Positions 51,784 to 61,206 of a stretch of 64,000 nt of DNA are shown in pieces. The DNA lies in NCBI RefSeq assembly GCF_000022205.1, contig NC_012029.1, positions 1,240,001 through 1,304,000 on the forward strand, read 5' to 3'. The notes under the pieces are model-generated. The model had not been told where the DNA came from, did not search any database, and was given only the letters and a program-made list of their open reading frames with translations. This stretch comes from Halorubrum lacusprofundi ATCC 49239 (GTDB lineage Archaea; Halobacteriota; Halobacteria; Halobacteriales; Haloferacaceae). Position 1 is the first letter of the stretch. Each line of letters opens with the position of its first letter. Made by a program: the position numbers and the translations under genes.

Positions 51784-52830
51784 ATGGAGATCGACGAGGA
51801 CACCATCGACCTGCGATCCGACACCGTCACGACTCCCTCTGAGGCGATGCGCGAGGCCGCCCGCGACGCCGAGGTCGGCGACGACGTGTACCGGGACGAC
51901 CCGACTGTCAACGAGTTAGAGCGCCGCGCCGCCGATGCGGTCGGCACCGAGGCCGCGCTGTACGTCCCCTCCGGGACGATGGCCAACCAGATCGCCGTCC
52001 ATGTTCACACCGAGCCCGGACAGGAACTCCTCTTAGAGCGCGAGTCTCACATCTACCGGTGGGAGCTGGCGGGCGCGTCGAAGCTCTCGGGCACCCAGAC
52101 CCGAACGATCGATGCGGGCGATCGCTGCGTCCCGACGCCCGAGTCGGTCCGAGAGGGGCTCGTCGAGGAGGACCTCCACCGGCCCGGCACCGGACTCCTG
52201 TCGCTGGAGAACACCCACAACTACCGCGGCGGGACGGCGATCCCCGTCAACCAGATCACCGCAGCTGCCGAGGTCGCTCGCGACGCCGACGTGCCGGTCC
52301 ACCTCGACGGCGCGCGCGTGTTCAACGCCGCGGTCGCGCTCGGCGTCGACGCGAGCGAAATCGTCGCGCCCGTCGACACCGTCACCTTCTGTCTCTCCAA
52401 GGGGCTCGGCGCGCCCGTCGGCTCGATCGTCGCCGGCGACGAGGCGTTCGTCGAGGACGCCCGACGCGTCCGCAAGCTGTTCGGCGGCGGGATGCGACAG
52501 GCCGGGATGATCGCCGCGCCGGGTCTGCTCGCCCTCGAAAACGTCGACCGGCTCGTCGACGACCACGCCAACGCCGAGCGACTCGCGACCGGCCTCGACG
52601 CGCTCGACGGGATCCACGCGCCCGAACCCGACACGAACATCGTCGTCGCGCACACCGAGGACGCCGGAATCACGGCATCCGACCTCGTGACGGCCTGTAA
52701 GGATGCGGGCGTCGGCTGCGTGGAGTTCGCCGAGTACACGACGCGATTCACCACCCACCTCGACGTCGACGGCGATGACATCGACGCCGCGATCGACCGG
52801 ATCGGCGACGTGATCGCGGAGCTGGCGTAG
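51784..52830 (+). CDS. Low-specificity L-threonine aldolase
   Basis: This PLP enzyme splits threonine to glycine and acetaldehyde. The 348-residue protein has IDLRSDTVTTPSEAMREA at the N-terminus, GDDVYRDDPTVNELE, YVPSGTMANQIA, VHLDGARVFNAAVALG, and the PLP lysine in TVTFCLSKGLGAPVGSIVAG. Glycine from this reaction could enter the glycine cleavage system represented by gcvT at 12785. The start is the first ATG and matches the family. Confidence 0.93.
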   Translation: MEIDEDTIDLRSDTVTTPSEAMREAARDAEVGDDVYRDDPTVNELERRAADAVGTEAALYVPSGTMANQIAVHVHTEPGQELLLERESHIYRWELAGASKLSGTQTRTIDAGDRCVPTPESVREGLVEEDLHRPGTGLLSLENTHNYRGGTAIPVNQITAAAEVARDADVPVHLDGARVFNAAVALGVDASEIVAPVDTVTFCLSKGLGAPVGSIVAGDEAFVEDARRVRKLFGGGMRQAGMIAAPGLLALENVDRLVDDHANAERLATGLDALDGIHAPEPDTNIVVAHTEDAGITASDLVTACKDAGVGCVEFAEYTTRFTTHLDVDGDDIDAAIDRIGDVIAELA

Positions 52831-53092
52831 TGACGAGTTTATAGGCCTCTCTACGGTTATTTATAAGCAGCTTCGGAGAATCAATCGACGAGCCGACGGC
52901 TCAGCACTGTAGGGCGACCGCCGCTACGGTGCGGACGTTGAAAGGTGACCGCCCCGCGCGAACGCGAGACGACCAGTGTGTCGCACACCGGCGGCCGGTC
53001 GAGTAAGCATCAGCCGCTCCGGTACTTAAACCCTCGTTCGTGCGGCTCCGATCGTGTCGGTCGGGTCGACGGAGTCGGTTCGGCCGATGGAG
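52831..53092. other. Non-coding gap with several TATA-like boxes
   Basis: TTTATAGGCC (about 52840-52849), GTTATTTATAAGC (about 52856-52868) and TACTTAAACC (about 53024-53033) are promoter-like, yet no convincing gene starts within 35 bp of them. It could be a divergent or antisense start, or a small RNA. I see no tRNA or stable hairpin. Confidence 0.35.
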
Positions 53093-53953
53093 TCACTCCG
53101 GCCGGTGAACCTCGCCCTCGCGCGCGTCGGCGTCTTTCCGACGCAGCGCAGCGGCTGCGTTGTTGGCGTCATAGCCGAAAAACACGTCTTTCGCGTACGT
53201 CTCCGCGACCTCCGCAGCGTGAATTAGGTCGTCGACCGCGACGTCGACCGCGTACAGCTCCAGCGAAAACGGGGTCTCCGGCGGCGCGCCGTGCACGTCG
53301 TAGTCGCCGCCGAGCCGCGAGCGGAACCCGCGGGCGATGGTCTCCAGCCAGTAGGTCGTGGCGTACTCAGTGTCGTACAGTGGGACCACGAACTCGTCGA
53401 CGTGCTCGGCGAGGCGGTCGAGGTCGAGGCCGGCCCGCGCCCGAAGATGGCCGGGGTAGGGATCGGGGTACAGCGTGAGCAACACCCGACCGGGGACCCG
53501 ATCGGCGGCGTCGGCGACGAACTCGGTGATTACGTCTGCTCGCCAGTCGCCCCGGTCCTCGCGGTCGCTCTCGGCGAACAGTCGCTCGCAACGGTCACAG
53601 CGACAGAACCCCTCTCGCGGGAACCCCACGTCATCGAGGCGCACGTCGTCGTTTTCGGTGGCGCAGTCCTCGATGATCTCCAAGAGTCCCTCGCGGTACT
53701 CCGGGTGGGTCGGGCAGATGTACGCCCAGTCGAAGTAGTCGCGGTCGCGAGTTGCCGGCTCACCGCGCTCGTCGACCGGGACGAGGTCGGGATTTTCGCT
53801 CGCCGCGGCGTTGTCACCGAAACACGACACCATGTTCACGGCGTTCGGCAGGGGAGCGGCCGCCCGCCCCGTGACGTCTTTGACCTCGTAGAAGCCGAGA
53901 TCGAACGGCTCCATCTCGACCTCGTCCGCGTTGCGCGTGACGACCCCGTACAT
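53093..53953 (-). CDS. TIM-barrel-like protein with a Cys cluster, function unknown
   Basis: The 286-residue protein has no name I can give. DWAYICPTHPEYREGLLEII, then VRLDDVGFPREGFCRCDRCERLF and VDEFVVPLYDTEYATTYWL suggest a glycoside-hydrolase-like TIM barrel: a conserved Asp pair after the strand (LDDVGF) and a CRCDRC zinc-like cluster, a pattern seen in putative hydrolases with an N-terminal DUF-type barrel. The ATG at 53953 (MYGVVTRN) is the conserved-looking start; the frame continues to 54037. Confidence 0.6.
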   Translation of the reverse strand: MYGVVTRNADEVEMEPFDLGFYEVKDVTGRAAAPLPNAVNMVSCFGDNAAASENPDLVPVDERGEPATRDRDYFDWAYICPTHPEYREGLLEIIEDCATENDDVRLDDVGFPREGFCRCDRCERLFAESDREDRGDWRADVITEFVADAADRVPGRVLLTLYPDPYPGHLRARAGLDLDRLAEHVDEFVVPLYDTEYATTYWLETIARGFRSRLGGDYDVHGAPPETPFSLELYAVDVAVDDLIHAAEVAETYAKDVFFGYDANNAAAALRRKDADAREGEVHRPE

Positions 53954-54069
53954 ACGCGCCACTACGGGAGTGACGGGTAAAAACGGCGGGCATCCGCCCG
54001 CGAGGAGTTCGTCATCAACGGCGGAAATGGTTGGCAAGCGATTCAGCCGAGGAGTGCGCGGCGATCCGG

Positions 54070-54165
54070 TTACTGGACTTCGACCGGCTCCTTATCGCCG
54101 GCAAACAGGAAGTACGCGAGCGCGACCAGCGACAGGACTACGACGAGCTTCAGTTTCTTGCTCAT
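54070..54165 (-). CDS. 31-residue single-pass membrane protein
   Basis: The frame reads MSKKLKLVVVLSLVALAYFL then FAGDKEPVEVQ and stops. A basic N-terminus, one membrane helix and an acidic tail are the usual pattern of very small haloarchaeal membrane proteins. It is too short for most gene callers. The start follows 75 bp after the pyrI region on the other side and has no clear partner. Confidence 0.55.
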   Translation of the reverse strand: MSKKLKLVVVLSLVALAYFLFAGDKEPVEVQ

Positions 54166-54237
54166 ATCCGACACGTCGGGCGGCGGGCGCTAAAATCTAC
54201 CGGAGCCCTCGTCGATCGCTGACGGTGCCCTCCCCCG

Positions 54238-54696
54238 TCAGACGTCGATGTAGTCGGCGATGTCGCTCCGGAGGATCGTCGAGCAGTAGTCGCAGCGGAC
54301 GCCGTCGGCGACCACGTCGAACCGGGTGTCGATCGGCTCGCCGGCGTTCGTGATGCAGTTGCGGTTCGGACACGAGAGCACGCCAGTTACGCTGTCGGGG
54401 CGGGTGACGCGGTTCTTCTCGACCACCTCGAAGTCGCGGACGATGTTGATCGTCGCCTCGGGCGCGATCAGCGAGAGCACGTCGACCTCCGACTGCGAAA
54501 GTTCCCGTTCCTCCACCTTCACGATGTCCTTGCGGCCGAGTCGGTCCGAGGGGACGTTCATCCCGACCGAGACGCCGTACCCCTCGGAGCCGTCGATGCC
54601 CAAGATCGCGAGTACGTTGAGCGCCTGCCCGCCCTCGACGTGGTCGATCACGGTGCCGTCGCGGATCTTCGAGACGCGCAGCTCGTGGTCGCTCAT
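54238..54696 (-). CDS. pyrI: Aspartate carbamoyltransferase regulatory subunit
   Basis: PyrI binds nucleotides and stabilises the PyrB catalytic trimers, giving allosteric control of pyrimidine synthesis. The 152-residue protein has an N-terminal nucleotide-binding domain ([20 protein letters not shown]) and a C-terminal zinc domain with CPNRNC and, later, CDYC. Its ATG overlaps the pyrB TGA (54693-54696), so the two are coupled and made in balanced amounts. Confidence 0.95.
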   Translation of the reverse strand: MSDHELRVSKIRDGTVIDHVEGGQALNVLAILGIDGSEGYGVSVGMNVPSDRLGRKDIVKVEERELSQSEVDVLSLIAPEATINIVRDFEVVEKNRVTRPDSVTGVLSCPNRNCITNAGEPIDTRFDVVADGVRCDYCSTILRSDIADYIDV

Positions 54697-55634
54697 CGGT
54701 CCACCTCCATCCCCTCGTCGCCCTCGGCGTTCTCGAGGAGGATGTCGAGCAGCGCCATCCGCACCGGGATCCCGTTGTGCGCCTGCTCGAAGTACGTCGC
54801 GTGATCGGTCTCGTCGACGTCGGGCGCGATCTCGTCGACGCGGGGAAGCGGGTGCATCACGGTGAGGTCGTCGGGCGCATCTTCGAGCGTCTCGGCGTCG
54901 ATCTGGTACTCGCCGGCGACGCGGTGGTACTCGTTTTCGTCCGGGAACCGTTCCTTCTGGATCCGGGTGACGTACAGCACGTCGAGCTCGCCGAGCACGC
55001 CCTCCAGATCGGTGTGTTCGCGCACCTGTGCGCCGGTTTCGTGGAGGTCGAAGCGCACGGAGCGTGGGAGCCGCAGCGACTCCGGACTGATGAAGTGCTG
55101 GTTGGCGTCGAACTCCGTGAGCGCCGCGGCCAGCGAGTGGACCGTGCGGCCGTACTTCAGATCGCCCATGATCCCGACCGTGAGGTCGTCGAGTCCGTGG
55201 TTCTCGCGGATCGTGTGGAGATCGAGGAGGGTCTGTGAGGGGTGTTGGCCCGCGCCGTCACCGGCGTTGACGACGGGGACGGAGACGCGCTCCGCGGCCA
55301 GTGTCGCGGCGCCCTCGCTGGGGTGGCGGAGTACCAATGCGTCCGCGTAGCCCTCGATGACGCGAACGGTGTCCGAGAGCGACTCCCCTTTCGAGACCGA
55401 CGAGGAGTCGACGTCGCCCATGCCGATCGTATTCATCCCGAGGCGTTTGGCCGCGCTGTCGAAGCTCATCCGGGTGCGCGTGCTCGGCTCGAAGAAACAG
55501 AGCGCGAGTACGCTGCCGGCGTGCCGGTCCGCGTAGGCGGCGGGGTCGTCGGCGACCTCCCGGGCCCGGTCGAGCACCGCCTCGATGTCATCCCGCGAGA
55601 GCTGGGTCGCGGTGATGAGGTGGTCCTGACGCAT
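54693..55634 (-). CDS. pyrB: Aspartate carbamoyltransferase catalytic subunit
   Basis: PyrB forms carbamoyl-aspartate, the committed step of pyrimidine synthesis. The 313-residue protein has the carbamoyl-phosphate motif [15 protein letters not shown], then [33 protein letters not shown] and [11 protein letters not shown]. The ATG at 55634 starts the conserved [18 protein letters not shown]. It is the upstream gene of pyrBI. Confidence 0.96.
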   Translation of the reverse strand: MRQDHLITATQLSRDDIEAVLDRAREVADDPAAYADRHAGSVLALCFFEPSTRTRMSFDSAAKRLGMNTIGMGDVDSSSVSKGESLSDTVRVIEGYADALVLRHPSEGAATLAAERVSVPVVNAGDGAGQHPSQTLLDLHTIRENHGLDDLTVGIMGDLKYGRTVHSLAAALTEFDANQHFISPESLRLPRSVRFDLHETGAQVREHTDLEGVLGELDVLYVTRIQKERFPDENEYHRVAGEYQIDAETLEDAPDDLTVMHPLPRVDEIAPDVDETDHATYFEQAHNGIPVRMALLDILLENAEGDEGMEVDR

Positions 55635-55821
55635 TGTCGAAGAAGGGGGTCGGCAGTATCTTGAATCCCTCGGCTCGGCCGCCGACAAGGGTGTTCACGT
55701 CTGTGTGGATCGTCACGAGCGACCGTTTCGAGATTCGCAGAACGTGAGGCGCGTCAGCACGTTTCAGGTCCCGCCTGCCGTCGGCCGCGCTTATAAACCG
55801 ATCCGCGCCCAACAGACAGAT

Positions 55822-56139
55822 ATGTCCGCCAACGATCCCGCCGACCTGCTCCCGAACGATCGCGTGAAACAGGCTGCGCTCGACGGCGACGTGACCCAGC
55901 TCCACCGCGGGAACCGGTACGGCGAGGAGGGCGACGCCTTCGAGGTCGACGGCGTCACCTTCGAGCTGACCGAGGTCACCGAGCGCACCCTCGGCGACAT
56001 GACCGACGAGGACGCGAAACGAGAGGGGTCGCCGTCGCTAGAGGCGTACAAGGAACGAATGGTTCACGCGCACGGCGGGAGCTTCGACTGGGACGACGAC
56101 GCCGACGTAGTCCGACACCGGTTCCGGCGGGCGGAGTGA
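55822..56139 (+). CDS. ASCH-domain-like small protein
   Basis: The 105-residue protein has VKQAALDGDVTQLHRGNRYG at the start, a beta-rich middle (AFEVDGVTFELTEVTERTLG) and LEAYKERMVHAHGGSFDW. The layout fits the ASCH family (PUA-related beta-barrel) thought to bind RNA. TTATAAA at 55791-55797 lies about 28 bp before ATG 55822, a good leaderless promoter. The biological role is unknown. Confidence 0.7.
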   Translation: MSANDPADLLPNDRVKQAALDGDVTQLHRGNRYGEEGDAFEVDGVTFELTEVTERTLGDMTDEDAKREGSPSLEAYKERMVHAHGGSFDWDDDADVVRHRFRRAE

Positions 56140-56175
56140 ACGGATGAGCGGCGGGAGAACTCGACGCGTCGAGAG

Positions 56176-56961
56176 TCACCCGCCGAACGCGCCCAAACTC
56201 GACTGGAGCTCTCGATCCGGCACTTCCTCGGTGAGTTCGTAGCCGACCAGATCGCGGGCGTCGACCGCGTAGGTCGACCCGCCGCGATCGAGCACGAGCA
56301 CGCGCCCCTTCCAGCCTCGGACCGTCCCGGCCGCCATCGTCTCCGCGACGGGACGGTCGTCGAGGTCGAGGCCGTAATCGAACGCGAACCGCTCGATCGG
56401 ATCGAACCCGTCCAGCAGCGACTCCCACGCCGCTGCGTCCACGCTGCGACCGAATCCCCTGAGCTTCGTCGGGACGCGTACCCGATCGACGAGATTGTCG
56501 CGCTCAGCCAGTTCGGCCTCGACCTCGCGCGCGATCTGCCCGTCCGGGTACGTCCGGATGTGAGCCGCGCGGTCGGCGCCCTGCTCGCGGAGCCGGGTCT
56601 CCAGCCGCCACAGGCGCGTGACGCCCACCTTCCACACGTCGGGCGCGAACGCCGCGAGGTACACCGCGTGCTCCTCGTGGCAGTCCATCTCGTCTTTTAA
56701 ACACGTCCCCGTACAGCGGGCGCAGACCCAGACGCTCCCATGGGCATCGCAGTAAGGGGTGTCGGCGGCGTCGCAGGCGATATGTTCGCCGTTGTGGACG
56801 GTTCCCGCACAGCGGCGGTCGCCGAGCCCGAAGGCGAGCTCCGTACCGGCGGTCGCCTCGACGAACTCGACCGCGCCGCCGCTGGCGACGGTGAACCCTT
56901 CGCCCGACTCGTAGCCGACGACCTGCACGCGATTCCCTACGGGGAGCCGCGACTTAGGCAC
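56176..56961 (-). CDS. DUF2797 family protein
   Basis: The 261-residue protein has a Cys/His-rich zinc-like region (RRCAGTVHNGEHIACDAADT, then YCDAHGSVWVCARCTGTC). A GIY-YIG-like core follows, HAVYLAAFAPDVWKVGVTRLWRLETRLREQGAD, typical of DUF2797. Some members may act on nucleic acids, but no activity is established. The start is the GTG at 56961. Confidence 0.82.
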   Translation of the reverse strand: MPKSRLPVGNRVQVVGYESGEGFTVASGGAVEFVEATAGTELAFGLGDRRCAGTVHNGEHIACDAADTPYCDAHGSVWVCARCTGTCLKDEMDCHEEHAVYLAAFAPDVWKVGVTRLWRLETRLREQGADRAAHIRTYPDGQIAREVEAELAERDNLVDRVRVPTKLRGFGRSVDAAAWESLLDGFDPIERFAFDYGLDLDDRPVAETMAAGTVRGWKGRVLVLDRGGSTYAVDARDLVGYELTEEVPDRELQSSLGAFGG

Positions 56962-57142
56962 GTCGTCGGAGCGATCGAATCGGCGGCGGCCCGTCGTTCG
57001 ACGAATCGGCGCCGACTACCACCCGTCCGAATCGCCCGCGAACGACCCTCTCGAGATCCTCGGCAGACGAGACAGTTCGGATCGATTGACCAGTACGGGC
57101 CGAGGCTATAACAGCGGTGAAGCCGATGAATTCCGCACGAAC

Positions 57143-58060
57143 ATGTTCCCAGAGGGCCGCAGTATCGGAGTCACCGAGGCGCTCCACGGGTCGGTACCGG
57201 ACCCGGTTCTCGTGCTCTTCGCACTGCTCACGCAACTCGGTGACGTTTGGTTCCTCTTTCTGCTCGGGGGCATGCTCTACGTCGCCGGCGACGAGCTCCC
57301 CCGGTGGGGAATCGACCGGCGGCGCGGTCTATTCATCCTCGGCCTCCTGCTCACGTACGTCGCCCTCATCGGGGTTCTCAAAGGGTTCTTCCTGTTTCCG
57401 CGCCCGGTCGGAGCGGGTGACCCGCCCGTTGTACGGTGGGTTCCGTCCGTCCTCCAATGGGTGTTCGCCGATATCACCACGGCGGACGGGCCGGGGTTCC
57501 CGAGCGGTCACACCTTCGGAAGCACGCTGGTGTGGGGCGGGTTCGCGCTCATTGTTGGAGAGGGAAAACGGTCGCGTGCGTGGCTGGCATTCGCGGGCGC
57601 CGTCGTCGGGATCGTCTCGCTCTCGCGGCTCGTCTTAGGGGTCCACTACCTCGTAGACGTCGTGGTCGGAGTCGGTCTCGGGCTGGTGGTACTGGGGGCG
57701 CTCTACGTCGTCGCCGACCGCGGTACCGTCCCCGGTCGGGTGCTCCTCGTTAGCGTCGGCGTCGGGGTGTTAGGGTTGCTGCAGGGGGCCTCCTTCGAGA
57801 GCGTGGCCGCGCTCGGAAGCGCCGTCGGCGCGTGGCTCGTGTGGCGCGGCGTCGCCGATTCGACGCCGGCCCACCCGTCGAACCGCCGAGAAGTCGGTGC
57901 CGGATCCGTCATCCTCGGACTCGCAGGGGGTTTCTTCGCGCTCCTGTACGTCATCGAACCACCGCTGCTGGTCGCGTTCTTCGGTTCCGCCATCGCCGTC
58001 GGCAGTACGGTCGCCGCCCCGCTGGCCGGTGAGAAACTCGGCGGGGAGTACGGTGCTTGA
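57143..58060 (+). CDS. PAP2-family membrane phosphatase
   Basis: The 305-residue protein has about eight membrane segments and the three PAP2 motifs: KGFFLFPRP (K-x6-RP), GFPSGHTFGSTL (PSGH) and SRLVLGVHYLVDV (SR-x5-H-x3-D). It probably dephosphorylates a lipid phosphate such as a polyprenyl or phosphatidate-type compound. ATG 57143 is used; 57086 would add an unrelated leader. Two extra C-terminal segments lie beyond the motifs. Confidence 0.92.
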   Translation: MFPEGRSIGVTEALHGSVPDPVLVLFALLTQLGDVWFLFLLGGMLYVAGDELPRWGIDRRRGLFILGLLLTYVALIGVLKGFFLFPRPVGAGDPPVVRWVPSVLQWVFADITTADGPGFPSGHTFGSTLVWGGFALIVGEGKRSRAWLAFAGAVVGIVSLSRLVLGVHYLVDVVVGVGLGLVVLGALYVVADRGTVPGRVLLVSVGVGVLGLLQGASFESVAALGSAVGAWLVWRGVADSTPAHPSNRREVGAGSVILGLAGGFFALLYVIEPPLLVAFFGSAIAVGSTVAAPLAGEKLGGEYGA

Positions 58061-58161
58061 CCGCACAACAGTGAGGGGACCACGGAGGTCGTATCCACCG
58101 ACTCTCACGGACTGGAGAGACCGGACGCGGTTTTAACTCACGTCGTGTGCGATCCGATCGC

Positions 58162-58530
58162 ATGCTCGATGCAGCGTTGACGACCGCCGCGGGCAACGAA
58201 GGGGTCGACCTCGTGCTTACCGTGGCGAACGCGGGCGACGATCCGGTTACGCTCCGGTTCCGAACCGGACAGCGCGTCGACTTCGCGGCCTACCGGATCG
58301 GCGGGAAGGACGGGAGAGACGAAGCAGATAGCGACGCCGACCCGGTCTGGCGGTACAGCACCGGCCGGATGTTCACGCAGGCACTCGGCAGTGAGACGCT
58401 GGAACCGGGTGATTCGGCCACTTACGAGGCGAGGTGGCGGGATCCGCCACCGGGTCGGTATCGATTCGTCGGCGAGGTGATCGCGGAGGAATGCGACCTG
58501 ACCGCGACGGGGGCCGCCGAGGTCGACTGA
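58162..58530 (+). CDS. BsuPI-like (intracellular proteinase inhibitor) domain protein
   Basis: The 122-residue all-beta protein has VDLVLTVANAGDDPVTLRFRTGQRVDF, then WRYSTGRMFTQAL and ESLEPG-like GSETLEPGDSATYEARW, ending PGRYRFVGEV. These repeat the BsuPI immunoglobulin-like fold of a Bacillus protease inhibitor. Archaeal members have no proven target. TTTTAA at 58132-58137 is about 28 bp before ATG 58162. Confidence 0.8.
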   Translation: MLDAALTTAAGNEGVDLVLTVANAGDDPVTLRFRTGQRVDFAAYRIGGKDGRDEADSDADPVWRYSTGRMFTQALGSETLEPGDSATYEARWRDPPPGRYRFVGEVIAEECDLTATGAAEVD

Positions 58531-58541
58531 ACCGCGTCCGG

Positions 58542-60398
58542 CTATTCCGCTTCGTCGCCGTGGACCGCGCGATCGACGGCCGCTTCGAGGCGCTTGCGGG
58601 TGCGGTGGCTCGACTCGGCGTCCGTCCGCACCTCGATCAGGTGCGAGCCGTCAGCGTCGCGGGCTCCCGTGTACGCATCCGCGAGGTCGTCAGCGACGTT
58701 CCCAGCAGACTCCACGGAGTCCGGTCGCGCGTCGATCCGAGTGTACGCCAGCCCGTGGAGATCGGCCATCGGCTCGAACTCGATGCCGTGCGGCGTTTTG
58801 AACGACTCCGTGAACTCCGGTTCGAACGACTCGATCGGGAGCTCGTGGAAGATCCCGCCGCCGTCGTTGTTGATCAGCACGACCGTCGCGTCGACGTCGC
58901 AGCGATCGAGCGCGAGGAGGCCGTTCGTGTCGTGGTAGAGCGCCAGATCGCCGACGACGAGCGTGAGGTCGTCGGTCGTCGCGGAGCCGGCGCCGAGCGC
59001 GCTGGAGACGATCCCGTCGATCCCAGAGACGCCGCGGTTGCCGAGGGCGGTGACGCTCGTCGTCGTCGGCCCGACGAAGCGGTCGAGGTCGCGCACCGGC
59101 ATCGAGTTGGAGACGAACAGCGTCGCGGGGTCGGGAAGCGCGTCGGCCACCACGCGGAGCGCGTCGCCTTCGTGGAACTCGACCGGCTCGTCGTCGGCCG
59201 GGATGTCCCCGTCTCGCTCTCGACCGTGGATCTCTTGGGCGACTCGGTCAGCGTCCTCCCACTGCGCGCGCCAGTCAGCGTCGCCGTCGCCGCCAGCAAC
59301 GAGCCGGGACAGGCGAGCGCAGAGGCGGCTCGGCTCGGCGACGACGAGGTCGGTCGCCGCGAACTCCGCCTCGCGCCAGCGCCCGGCGGGATCGACCTGG
59401 TACTGGTCGGCGCCCGTCTCGGCGAGGTACTTTCGGAGGCGCTTGGAGGTAGGCGACGCGCCGAGTCGGAGGACGACTTCGGGGTCGTTCCAGCTATCAG
59501 ACGCATCGGCGTCGCCCGCCTCCCCAGCGACTTCCGCCGAGAGGTACGCGTCGTAGGCGCCGATCACGGGCGCGACACGGGTGTGGCCGCCGAACCGGAC
59601 GCCGGAGAGCGGGTCGGCGAGGATCGGGAACCCCGTCGCGTGCGACAGCGCCGTGACGGCCTCGGCGTCGAGCCCCGGCGGGTCCGCGGGGCCGGCGACG
59701 ATCAGCCCGCGGTCGGTCGTCATAAGCTCGTTGCCGAGCCGCCGGAGTGCGTCGTCGCCCGGCTCGGGCGACCCGGGCGTCACGTCGACGTAGGGGCCGT
59801 CGCGACCGCGTTCGGCGACTGGATCGAGGTCGGCGGGCACGTCGTCGAGGACCCGGGTCGGCTCCAGCGGCTTTTTAAAGGGAACGTTGAGGTGGACCGG
59901 CCCGGGATCCGCGCCCTCGGCGGTCCCGACGGCGCGGGCGACGGTGGTCCGGAGCGAGCGGAGCGCGCGGTCGTTGGGGGCGGGCTCCGGCAGATCCTTA
60001 TAAAACCGGACGGCGTCACCGTACAGCTTCTCCTGATCGGCGGTCTGGTTCGCGCCCGAGTCGCGGAGCTCCGGCGGGCGGTCGGCTGTGAGCGCGAGCA
60101 GGGGGACGCGGGCCTCGCTCGCTTCCATCACGGCCGGATGGTAGTTGGCGGCGGCGGTGCCGGAGGTGCAGATCAGCGGCGTCACCTTCCCGGTTCGGCG
60201 CGCGCGGCCCAGGGCGAAGTAGGCGGCCGAGCGCTCGTCCAGTTGGGAGAAGACGCGCAGGTCGTCGGTGCGCGCGGCGGCCACCGTCAGCGGCGTCGAG
60301 CGGCTCCCGGGCGAGGCCACGACGGCGTCGACGCCCGCGGCGACGAGCTCGTCGATCAGGGCGCGCGCCCACAGCGTGTTCCGGTTCGGCGCGGTCAT
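58542..60398 (-). CDS. menD: 2-succinyl-5-enolpyruvyl-6-hydroxy-3-cyclohexene-1-carboxylate synthase
   Basis: MenD is the thiamine-diphosphate enzyme that adds a succinyl semialdehyde unit to isochorismate in menaquinone synthesis. The 618-residue protein has VVASPGSRSTPLTVAAARTD, CTSGTAAANYHPAVMEASEA, LLALTADRPPELRDSGANQT and the ThDP/Mg motif region LVVGDLALYHDTNGLLA with VVLINNDGGGIF. TTTAAAT at 60421-60427 lies about 26 bp from the ATG at 60398. The frame continues to 60824 but that part is Ser-rich and not conserved. No other men gene is present. Confidence 0.94.
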   Translation of the reverse strand: MTAPNRNTLWARALIDELVAAGVDAVVASPGSRSTPLTVAAARTDDLRVFSQLDERSAAYFALGRARRTGKVTPLICTSGTAAANYHPAVMEASEARVPLLALTADRPPELRDSGANQTADQEKLYGDAVRFYKDLPEPAPNDRALRSLRTTVARAVGTAEGADPGPVHLNVPFKKPLEPTRVLDDVPADLDPVAERGRDGPYVDVTPGSPEPGDDALRRLGNELMTTDRGLIVAGPADPPGLDAEAVTALSHATGFPILADPLSGVRFGGHTRVAPVIGAYDAYLSAEVAGEAGDADASDSWNDPEVVLRLGASPTSKRLRKYLAETGADQYQVDPAGRWREAEFAATDLVVAEPSRLCARLSRLVAGGDGDADWRAQWEDADRVAQEIHGRERDGDIPADDEPVEFHEGDALRVVADALPDPATLFVSNSMPVRDLDRFVGPTTTSVTALGNRGVSGIDGIVSSALGAGSATTDDLTLVVGDLALYHDTNGLLALDRCDVDATVVLINNDGGGIFHELPIESFEPEFTESFKTPHGIEFEPMADLHGLAYTRIDARPDSVESAGNVADDLADAYTGARDADGSHLIEVRTDAESSHRTRKRLEAAVDRAVHGDEAE

Positions 60399-60534
60399 GA
60401 CGACCGCTTGGGGGTGCCGATTTAAATACTCCCGCGGGTCGGCGGTGACACCGTCGAACGCATTTTTGATCGAGGTTGAGGCGGGCCCGTTACGTTCTGC
60501 AACGCTTATGCACGCCGAACGACTTCGATCGGAC

Positions 60535-61191
60535 ATGAGCGACGACGACGCCGTCGACGTCGAGGTCGAATCCCCCGACGCCGCCGCCGACGCGGCGAGG
60601 ACGAACGGCACCGCGGACGCGGCTGCCGAGGAAGCGAGCAGTGACGCCCGCGCCGACGGTGAGGCGCTGGCCGCCGCCGTCGCCGAGCACGACGAGGCCC
60701 TTGCTCGGGAGGTCGCGGCGCTGGAAGCCGATTTCGCCGAGACGCGCGACGAACTGCTCGCGGCCGAGGAAGAGGTCGAGGAGCTGACGAGCAAGCTCGC
60801 CCGCGTGAAGGCGGACTTCAGCAACTACAAGCAGCGCGCCAAGCGGAAGCAGGACGAGATCCGCGAGCGCGCCTCGGAGGCGCTCGTCGAGCGCATCACA
60901 CCGGTCCGCAACGACCTCCTCCGCGCGCTCGATCAGGAGGAGGGAAGCGATCTCCGCCCCGGCGTCGAATCGACGCTGGAGAAGTTCGACGAGGTGCTCG
61001 CCGACGAGGGCGTCGAGGCCATCGATCCCGAACCCGGCGAGGAAGTCGATCCCGCCCGCCATCAGGTAATGTTGCGGGTCGAAAGCGACCAGCCCTCGGG
61101 GACTGTTCACGAGGTGTACGAGCCCGGCTACGAGATGGGCGATCGCGTGGTCAGCGAGGCGAAGGTCACCGTCAGCGCCGACGAGGAGTAG
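60535..61191 (+). CDS. grpE: GrpE nucleotide-exchange factor
   Basis: GrpE releases ADP from DnaK. The 218-residue protein has a long acidic, Ala-rich N-terminal tail (about 60 residues), a coiled coil (about 60-120), and the GrpE core, with KADFSNYKQRAKRKQDEI, then VLADEGVEAIDPEPGEEVDPARHQVML and GTVHEVYEPGYEMGDRVVSEAKVTVS. DnaK is not in the window. A CGCTTATGC box at 60504-60512 supports the start at 60535 rather than the in-frame ATG at 60508. Confidence 0.94.
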   Translation: MSDDDAVDVEVESPDAAADAARTNGTADAAAEEASSDARADGEALAAAVAEHDEALAREVAALEADFAETRDELLAAEEEVEELTSKLARVKADFSNYKQRAKRKQDEIRERASEALVERITPVRNDLLRALDQEEGSDLRPGVESTLEKFDEVLADEGVEAIDPEPGEEVDPARHQVMLRVESDQPSGTVHEVYEPGYEMGDRVVSEAKVTVSADEE

Positions 61192-61206
61192 TCTCGGAGC
61201 AGTTAG